Part shown: one piece after another, positions 58,130 through 64,000 of the stretch
Position numbering within the stretch: the stretch's first letter is position 1
Layout: each line of letters opens with the position of its first letter
NCBI GenBank assembly: GCA_963806395.1
Contig: CAWDYI010000020.1
Coordinates: forward strand, 62,001-126,000
Length of the DNA: 64,000 bases
Direction: 5' to 3'
Source of the DNA: DASSUW01 sp963806395
GTDB lineage: Bacteria > Actinomycetota > Thermoleophilia > Solirubrobacterales > Solirubrobacteraceae
The notes under the pieces: model-generated
The model's input: the letters and a program-made list of their open reading frames with translations, nothing else
What the model was told of the DNA's origin: nothing
Databases searched by the model: none
Program-made: the position numbers and the translations under genes

Positions 58130-59310
58130 GCGCGCTGCCACACGACCTGGCCCGCGGCGATCACCGCGCGCACCGGGTTGCGCCCGAGCCGGTACGGCAC
58201 GTGCTCGACCGGTGAGTCGAGGACGACCAGGTCGGCCTGCTTACCCACCTCGATCGAGCCCAGCGAGTCCGACAGGCCGAGCACCCACGCGGCGTTCAGC
58301 GTGCACGCCGCCAGCGCCTCGCGCGCCGACCATCCGTACCGCCGCACCGCCAGGCCGGCGATCAGGGGCAGCGACACGACCGGCGAGGTGCCGGGGTTGC
58401 AGTCGGTGGCGAGCACGCAGATCGCGCCGGCGTCGGCCAGCGCACGGCCGGGGGCGGTCTCCTCGGCGCCGAGGAACTCGGCGCCGGGCAGGAGCACGGC
58501 GGCGCACTCGGCGGCCGCCAGCGGCGCGAGGTCGTCGGGGTGCAGGCAGGCGAGGTGGTCGACCGAGCGGGCGCCGGCGGCGAGCGCGACCGGCACCGAG
58601 CGGTTCGCGTTGAACTGCTCCACGTGCGCCCGCAGCGGAACCGACTCGCGCTGCGCGATCGCGCCCAGCCGCTCGAGGTCCTCGTTACGGAAGGCGACCG
58701 ACTCGACGTAGATGTCGAGCGCGTCGACGTCCGCCGCCCGCGCCAGCCGGTCGACCTCGTCCATCCAGCCGGCGGCGTCGTACCCGGGCGGCACGGCGTG
58801 GGCGAACAGCCCGGTGACGGCGGCGGGGCGGAGCTGCCGTGCGAGCGAGACCAGCCGCAGCTCGCCGTCGCGTGAGAGGCCGTACCCCGTCTTGGTCTCG
58901 AAGGTGGTCGTGCCGTGGGCGAGCATCTCAGCCCGGATCGCCCGCGCCTGGGCGAGCACGGCCTCGTCACTCGCCTCCGCCAGCGCACCGGCCGAGGAGG
59001 CGATCCCGCCGCCGCGCCGCGCGATCTCCTCGTACGGCACGCCGGTCACCTTCTGCTCGTACTCCTCCGCCCGCCAGCCCGCGAACGGCAGGTGCGTGTG
59101 GCAATCGATCAGGCCCGGGACGATCGCGCCGCCCGATGCGTCGATCACGACATCCGCCGCCGGGTCGTCGTCGAGCGCCGCGATCGCACCGCCGCGGACC
59201 GTGACCGAGCCGGGCTCCAGCCGCAGGTCGCCGGGACGGCGCAGGTACGGGAGTCCGTCCTCGGGCGGAAGGAGCACCTGTGCGGCGCCGCGGACGCAGA
59301 GCGTGCTCAC
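58126..59310 (-). CDS. hutI: Imidazolonepropionase
   Basis: 394 aa from GTG 59310 (GTGA overlap with hutU). Amidohydrolase superfamily: metal site IDCHTHLPFAG near residue 68, TTTFETKTGYGL near 135, RAHVEQFNANRS near 235, and ATDCNPGTSP near 305, with the C-terminal composite strand GKQADLVVLD. It opens the imidazolone ring of imidazolonepropionate to N-formimino-L-glutamate. Confidence 0.94.
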   Translation of the reverse strand: MSTLCVRGAAQVLLPPEDGLPYLRRPGDLRLEPGSVTVRGGAIAALDDDPAADVVIDASGGAIVPGLIDCHTHLPFAGWRAEEYEQKVTGVPYEEIARRGGGIASSAGALAEASDEAVLAQARAIRAEMLAHGTTTFETKTGYGLSRDGELRLVSLARQLRPAAVTGLFAHAVPPGYDAAGWMDEVDRLARAADVDALDIYVESVAFRNEDLERLGAIAQRESVPLRAHVEQFNANRSVPVALAAGARSVDHLACLHPDDLAPLAAAECAAVLLPGAEFLGAEETAPGRALADAGAICVLATDCNPGTSPVVSLPLIAGLAVRRYGWSAREALAACTLNAAWVLGLSDSLGSIEVGKQADLVVLDSPVEHVPYRLGRNPVRAVIAAGQVVWQRA

Positions 59311-60935
59311 GGCGCCATCGGGATCCGGACGCCGAGCCGCTCCGCAGCGTCGAGCGCCTCCGGGTAGCCGGCGTCGGCATGGCGGATCACGCCCATCCCG
59401 GGGTCGGCCTGGAGCGTGCGCCGGATCCGCTCGCCCGCCTCCGGCGTGCCGTCGGCCACGATCACCTGCCCGGCGTGCAGCGACTTGCCCATGCCGACGC
59501 CGCCGCCGTGGTGGAACGACACCCAGCTCGCACCGGTCGCCGTGTTCACGAGCGCGTTGAGGATCGGCCAGTCGGCGACCGCGTCGGAGCCGTCCTGCAT
59601 CGCCTCGGTCTCGCGCTGCGGTGAGGCGACCGAGCCGGCATCGAGGTGGTCGCGGCCGATCACGACCGGGCCGCGCAGGTCGCCGGATGCCACCAGCTCG
59701 TTGAACCGCAGACCCGCCAGGTGGCGCTCGCCGTAGCCGAGCCAGCAGATCCGCGCCGGCAGGCCCTGGAAGCGCACGCGCTCCTGCGCGAGCTCGATCC
59801 AGCGCCGGATGTGGTCCTGCTCGCCGAACAGGTCGAGGATCGCCGCGTCGGTGACCGCGATGTCGGCGGGATCGCCGGACAGCGCGACCCACCGGAACGG
59901 GCCCTTGCCCTCGCAGAACAGCGGGCGGATGTAGGCCGGGACGAAGCCGGCATAGGAGAACGCGTCGTCGTCGCCGTGCTCGGCGGCGAGGCCGCGCAGC
60001 GCGTTGCCGTAGTCGAACGCCTCCGCGCCGGCGGAGGCAAGCGCGCGGATCGCGGCGACGTGGGCGAGCGCGCTCTCGCCGACGCGGCGCAGGTAGTCGT
60101 CCGCGTCGGCGGTCCGCAGCACGTCGGCCTGCTCGACCGTGAGGCCCGCGGGCACGTAGCCGTAGAGCGGGTCGTGGGCGCTCGTCTGGTCGGTCACGAC
60201 GTCGACGTGCGCGCCGCGCCGGGAGAGCTCCGGCAGCACCTCGGCGGCGTTGCCGAGCAGGCCGATCGAGAGCGCGCGACCGTCGCGGGCGGCAGCGTCG
60301 AGCCGCGCGAGCGCGTCGTCGAGGGACCCGGCGCGCTCGTCCAGGTAGCCGGTCTCGATCCGGCGCTCGATCCGCTGCAGGTCGACCTCGACACACAGCG
60401 CGCAGCCGTCGTTCATCGTCACCGCGAGCGGCTGGGCGCCGCCCATCCCGCCGAGCCCGGCCGTCACGACCAGCCGGCCGCGCAGCGAGCCACCGAAGCG
60501 CATGCGCGCGAGCGCCGCGAACGTCTCGTAGGTGCCCTGGAGGATCCCCTGGGTCCCGATGTAGATCCAGGACCCGGCCGTCATCTGCCCGTACATCATC
60601 AGCCCGGCGGCGTCGAGCTCGCGGAAGTGCCGCCAGGTCGCCCATTCGGGCACCAGGTTCGAGTTCGCGATCAGCACGCGCGGGGCGTCCGGGTGCGTCT
60701 CGAACACGCCGACCGGCTTGCCGGACTGGACGAGCAGCGTCTCGCGATCCCCGAGCCGCATCAGCTCGCGCTTGATCGCGTCGAGGCACGCCTGGTTGCG
60801 CGCCGCCTTGCCGATCCCTCCGTAGACGACTAGTTCCTCCGGCCGCTCGGCAACGTCGGGATGCAGGTTGTTCTCGAGCATCCGGAGCGCGGCCTCCTGC
60901 ACCCAGCCCCGGCACCGCATGGTCGGGTCGGTCAC
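59307..60935 (-). CDS. hutU: Urocanate hydratase
   Basis: 542 aa. GTG 60935 has TAGCCT 7 nt upstream; ATG 60920 is a shorter alternative. N-terminal GWVQEAALRMLENNL and VVYGGIGKAARN; tightly bound NAD loop VTAGLGGMGGAQPLAVTM near residue 165; active-site region PARICWLGYGERHLAG near 395; C-terminal SFHHGGGVGMGKSLHAG. It hydrates urocanate to imidazolonepropionate. It begins 10 nt after the GGDEF-EAL stop, so it may be co-transcribed with it or use its own promoter. Confidence 0.95.
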   Translation of the reverse strand: MTDPTMRCRGWVQEAALRMLENNLHPDVAERPEELVVYGGIGKAARNQACLDAIKRELMRLGDRETLLVQSGKPVGVFETHPDAPRVLIANSNLVPEWATWRHFRELDAAGLMMYGQMTAGSWIYIGTQGILQGTYETFAALARMRFGGSLRGRLVVTAGLGGMGGAQPLAVTMNDGCALCVEVDLQRIERRIETGYLDERAGSLDDALARLDAAARDGRALSIGLLGNAAEVLPELSRRGAHVDVVTDQTSAHDPLYGYVPAGLTVEQADVLRTADADDYLRRVGESALAHVAAIRALASAGAEAFDYGNALRGLAAEHGDDDAFSYAGFVPAYIRPLFCEGKGPFRWVALSGDPADIAVTDAAILDLFGEQDHIRRWIELAQERVRFQGLPARICWLGYGERHLAGLRFNELVASGDLRGPVVIGRDHLDAGSVASPQRETEAMQDGSDAVADWPILNALVNTATGASWVSFHHGGGVGMGKSLHAGQVIVADGTPEAGERIRRTLQADPGMGVIRHADAGYPEALDAAERLGVRIPMAP

Positions 60936-60945
60936 ACGGCGCAGG

Positions 60946-63021
60946 CTACGCGGCGTGGTGCGGAAGCGCAGTCTGCGCCGGCTGCGAGAGCAGCGCGCCG
61001 AACTCGTCCGCCGGCATCGGGCGGCCGAGCAGGAAGCCCTGTGCGAAGTCGCAGCCAAGCGTGGCCAGGGCCGCGAGCTGCTCCGGGCGCTCGACGCCCT
61101 CGCCGATCACGAGCAGGCCGAGCGAGTCGCCGAGATCGATGATCGCGCGGGCCAGCGCGGCGCGATCGCCGTCGCCGTCGAGGCCGTCCACGAACGTCCG
61201 GGCCACTTTCAGCGAGTCGATCGGGAAGCGCTGGAGGTACTGGAGCGACGTGTAGCCGGTGCCGAAGTCGTCGACCGAGATCTCGGGGCCGAGCCGCCTG
61301 ATCTCGTGCAGGCGCGCCGCCGTCTCGTCCACGTCCTGCATCAGCACCGTCTCCGTCAGCTCCAGCACCAGGCACTCGGCCGCCATCCCGCTCTCGGCGA
61401 GCGCGGCCTCGATGTCGGCGACCAGGCCGGGATACGTCACCTGGCAGCCGGAGACGTTGACGCCGATGCGAAGCTGCGGCCGGCGCCGGTGCCATTCGGC
61501 GCCCTGGCGGCACGCCTCGCGCAGCACCCAGCGCCCGATCGGCACGATCAGGCGCTGTTGCTCGGCGAGCGGGATGAACTCCCCCGGCGCCACCACGCCG
61601 CGCTCGGGATGGTGCCAGCGCAGCAGCGCCTCGGCACCGCAGATCTCGCCGGTGCGAACGCGCACGATCGGCTGGTAGTGCAGGAACATCTCGCCGCGGT
61701 CGACCGCGCCGCGGAGGTCGGCGGCGAGGCTAAGCCGGCCGAGCGCCGTGGCGTGCATCTCCGCCTCGAACAGCGCGTACCGTCCGCGCCCGGCGGCCTT
61801 GGCCTGGTACATCGCGAAGTCCGCGTTGCGCAGCAGGTCGTCGCCGCTGCGGCGGCCGGTGGCGATGCCGACGCTTGCGCCGACCGCCACGTCCTGCGCG
61901 CCGATGCGCACCGGGCGCTCGAGCTCGGCGAGCAGCCGCTCCGCCACCTGGACGGCCTCGACGCCGTCGGTGACGTTCTCGAGCAGGACGGCGAACTCGT
62001 CGCCGCCGAGGCGTGCGGCAGTGTCCTCCGAGCGCAGCAGCGTTGTCAGCCGGCCGGCGAGCGCGACGAGCAGCTCGTCGCCCTGCGCGTGGCCGAGCCG
62101 GTCGTTCACGGCCTTGAAGTCGTCGACGTCGACGAACAGCACGGCGACCTCGTTGCCGCTGCGCGCGCAGCGAACGAGCGCGTGCTCGAGCCGCTCGCGG
62201 AACAGCACGCGGTTGCCGAGGCCGGTCAGCGGGTCGTGGAGCGCGCGATGCACGGCGTCGGCGTGGTTGCGCGCGTTGGCGAGCGCGAGCGAGGCGTGCT
62301 CGGCGAACGCGCGCAGGACGTCGCGCTCGGCCTCCGCGTACGGGCGACGGCCGGCGCGGTTCGCGACCTCCAGGGCGCCGCCCTGGGGGCCGTGCTCGCC
62401 GTGCAGCACGACCGAGAGCACGGGCGGGAGATCGGCGGGGCCCTCCCAGGCCGCGAGCCGGCCGTCGAGGCGCACGCCGGCGGCCTCGGCGCCCAGCAGC
62501 TCGGCTGCGCCGCGTGCGATCGCGCTGACCGTGGCGCCGAGGTCCCCGCAGTCGACCACCGACCGCTGGACCTCCGTGAGGCGCACGAGCAGCGTCTCGC
62601 GCTCACGCTGGTCCTCGAGCACGGCGAGCGTGCCGAGAGAGAGCGCCAGCACGCGAGCCATCGCCCGCAGGAGCGACATCTCCTCGCGTGCGAACTCCTC
62701 CTCGGGGTCGCGTGCGACGAGCAGGACACCTGCCATGTCAAGCGGGGCCGTGAGGCAGGCACAGAGGCCGACGCCCGGCACCTCGATCGGGCCGCCCTCC
62801 GCGCACGCCGCGGCGAGCGCGGCATGCGGCACGTCCTCCGCGAAGCCGACCGACGCCAATGCGACGTCGCCGCCGACGATCGCGCAGGCGTCGGCGCCGA
62901 ACGCCTCGGCGACGCGCTCCACGGCGGTCTGGCGGGCGGTGGTCACCTCCTGCGACGCCGAGACGGCGGCGAGGAACTCGGTCAGCTCGGCCGTCGACCA
63001 GCTGGCGTCGTTCGGTAACAC
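60946..63021 (-). CDS. GAF-GGDEF-EAL cyclic-di-GMP protein
   Basis: 691 aa, soluble. Two GAF-like segments (about 10-125 and 145-260). The GGDEF domain runs from about 265 to 425, with DPLTGLGNRVLF and an intact RLGGDEFAVLL. The EAL domain runs from about 440 to 690, with GAEALLRWHHPE, VDDFGTGYTSLQYL and GEGVERPEQ all present. Both diguanylate cyclase and phosphodiesterase activity are therefore possible. GTG 63021; a small palindrome GTCCAC-CGC-GTGGAC at 63027-63041 precedes it. It lies between hutH and hutU on the same strand, an unusual insertion. Confidence 0.92.
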   Translation of the reverse strand: MLPNDASWSTAELTEFLAAVSASQEVTTARQTAVERVAEAFGADACAIVGGDVALASVGFAEDVPHAALAAACAEGGPIEVPGVGLCACLTAPLDMAGVLLVARDPEEEFAREEMSLLRAMARVLALSLGTLAVLEDQRERETLLVRLTEVQRSVVDCGDLGATVSAIARGAAELLGAEAAGVRLDGRLAAWEGPADLPPVLSVVLHGEHGPQGGALEVANRAGRRPYAEAERDVLRAFAEHASLALANARNHADAVHRALHDPLTGLGNRVLFRERLEHALVRCARSGNEVAVLFVDVDDFKAVNDRLGHAQGDELLVALAGRLTTLLRSEDTAARLGGDEFAVLLENVTDGVEAVQVAERLLAELERPVRIGAQDVAVGASVGIATGRRSGDDLLRNADFAMYQAKAAGRGRYALFEAEMHATALGRLSLAADLRGAVDRGEMFLHYQPIVRVRTGEICGAEALLRWHHPERGVVAPGEFIPLAEQQRLIVPIGRWVLREACRQGAEWHRRRPQLRIGVNVSGCQVTYPGLVADIEAALAESGMAAECLVLELTETVLMQDVDETAARLHEIRRLGPEISVDDFGTGYTSLQYLQRFPIDSLKVARTFVDGLDGDGDRAALARAIIDLGDSLGLLVIGEGVERPEQLAALATLGCDFAQGFLLGRPMPADEFGALLSQPAQTALPHHAA

Positions 63022-63099
63022 CGCTAGTCCACCGCGTGGACGATCAATCGGGCCATCTTCCCGTCTGATCGGCGAGTCTACGCGCGTCCTATAGACCGC

Positions 63100-64000
63100 T
63101 CAGGCGCCGAACGTCACGGTGCCGGTGCGCAGCGCGTCGGCCAGACCGGCCAGCTCGCGAGCGAGCGACCGGTCCTCCTCGACGCGGGGAACCAGCTCGC
63201 GCACCTGCGCCGCCGCCTGTTCGAGCGTCTCGGTGGAGCGCAGCGGCCGGTGGAACTCCAGCCCCTGGACGGCGCACACCAGCTCGGTGGCGACCACGTG
63301 CGCGGCGTTCTCGAGCACCGTGCGTGCCTTCAGCGCGGCGGTCGCGCCCATCGAGTTGAAGTCCTCCTGGCCGGCGCTGGTCGGGATCGACCCCGCGCCT
63401 GCCGGATGGGAGAGCACCTGGCTCTCGTTCACCAGCGCGGCGGCGGCGTACTGGGCGATCATCAGCCCCGACGACAGGCCTGGCCGCGGCGTCAGGAACG
63501 GCGGCAGGCCGGCATAGCCGGGGGAGAGCAGCGCGTAGATGCGTCGCTCCGAGAACGACGCCAGCTCGCACAGCGCGAGCGCGAGGTGGTCGAGCGGCAG
63601 CGAGAGCGGCTGCCCGTGGAAGTTGCCGCCGGAGAGGATCTCGCCGTCGTCGGGAAACACGAGCGGGTTGTCCGTGACCGCGCCGAGCTCGCGCTCGAGC
63701 GTGGCAGCGACGTAGGACAGCGCGTCGCCGACCGCGCCGAGCACCTGCGGCGCGCACCTGATCGTGTACGGGTCCTGCACGCGCCCGCAGTCCGCGTGGC
63801 TGGCCACGACTTCGCTGCCGGCGAGCAGCGCCCGCAGCCGCGCGGCGACCTCGCTCGGTCCCGGCTGGCCGCGCAGGTCGTGCAGCCGCGGGTCGAACGG
63901 GGCCGTGGATCCCTTGAACGCCTCGAGCGAGAGCGCGGCCGCGACCACGGCCGCGTCGAGCACCCGCTGTGCGTCGCGCACCGCGAGCCCGCCCGCGGCG
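63100..64000 (-). CDS. hutH: Histidine ammonia-lyase (5' part off the window)
   Basis: The last 300 or so codons; the start and the Ala-Ser-Gly MIO triad are beyond base 64000. Recognisable regions: VQDPYTIRCAPQVLGAVGD, ELGAVTDNPLVF, GGNFHGQPLSLPLD, NESQVLSHPAGAGSIPTSAG, and QEDFNSMGATAALK. First enzyme of histidine utilisation, forming urocanate. It is upstream of the GGDEF-EAL gene with a 78-bp gap containing no other gene. Confidence 0.94.
   Translation of the reverse strand, partial: AAGGLAVRDAQRVLDAAVVAAALSLEAFKGSTAPFDPRLHDLRGQPGPSEVAARLRALLAGSEVVASHADCGRVQDPYTIRCAPQVLGAVGDALSYVAATLERELGAVTDNPLVFPDDGEILSGGNFHGQPLSLPLDHLALALCELASFSERRIYALLSPGYAGLPPFLTPRPGLSSGLMIAQYAAAALVNESQVLSHPAGAGSIPTSAGQEDFNSMGATAALKARTVLENAAHVVATELVCAVQGLEFHRPLRSTETLEQAAAQVRELVPRVEEDRSLARELAGLADALRTGTVTFGA

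Noticed and set aside
1..64000. tRNA, rRNA, riboswitch or prophage genes
   Set aside because: Reading both strands I found no T-loop-type GTTCRA context with a cloverleaf, no rRNA core, no recognisable riboswitch core and no phage structural or integrase genes; a tRNAscan/Infernal run would be needed to be certain.

Overview
The window is a GC-rich bacterial chromosome segment. Codon third positions are almost all G or C, neighbouring genes overlap by ATGA, GTGA or TGATG, and GTG starts are common. The gene set (LAL-type LuxR regulators, an OpcA-type G6PDH assembly protein, a transaldolase/phosphoglucose isomerase fusion, a PPA1498-like phosphoesterase, a lasso-type RiPP cluster with a YxxP leader) points to an actinobacterium, most likely a soil Thermoleophilia/Solirubrobacterales. 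That placement is inference. I saw no prophage, IS transposase gene, CRISPR array, tRNA or rRNA.

Layout. 1-10.6 kb: mixed housekeeping and regulatory genes (LVIVD secreted protein, methyltransferase and cupin, LuxR, a MarR-linked drug-type ABC exporter, a stand-alone infA, an SDR, a LacI regulator, an XRE-cupin regulator). 10.7-16.4 kb: a lasso-type RiPP cluster. It has a 51-aa precursor, a divergent HPr-kinase-like gene, and an operon for ABC exporter, nucleotidyltransferase, PqqD-like RRE, B2 protease and Asn-synthetase-like cyclase. 16.4-31.5 kb: an M20 peptidase, a lipoprotein, a TetR/pepF/AAC(2') unit divergent from a 14-TM exporter, an IMPase, PrpD/DoxX, a phosphoesterase/FtsX/LolD-like unit, a ferritin-like protein and a GFA-family protein. 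31.5-39.7 kb: two LAL regulators (one frameshifted) around msrB and a chemoreceptor. 39.9-52.1 kb: a large carbohydrate operon, tkt, tal-pgi, gnd, zwf, opcA, pgl, ROK glucokinase, rpiB, GH15. Together these cover both arms of the pentose phosphate pathway except ribulose-phosphate epimerase, and they can feed glucose in. 52.3-55.5 kb: two S51 peptidases, a Cys-rich MarR and a membrane protein. 55.5-64 kb: a histidine-utilisation operon (hutH, a GGDEF-EAL gene, hutU, hutI, an AllC-like hydrolase, hutF, ridA).

Three non-coding patterns stand out. (1) A family of about 210-325 bp intergenic elements (8036-8350, 30744-31066, 54050-54262) share terminal inverted repeats with a GTCAACTGCG core and contain conserved internal hairpins; no ORF is evident. 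(2) At least fifteen first-of-unit genes have a TANNNT -10 hexamer exactly 6-7 nt before the start codon and no Shine-Dalgarno, which predicts leaderless mRNAs. This also fixes several starts. (3) Three GGGGTC-N-GACCCC palindromes recur at an exact 31-bp period at 23237-23311. The RiPP precursor is the other prime candidate for novelty: its leader is lasso-like, but its acidic residues do not fit a standard lasso ring.
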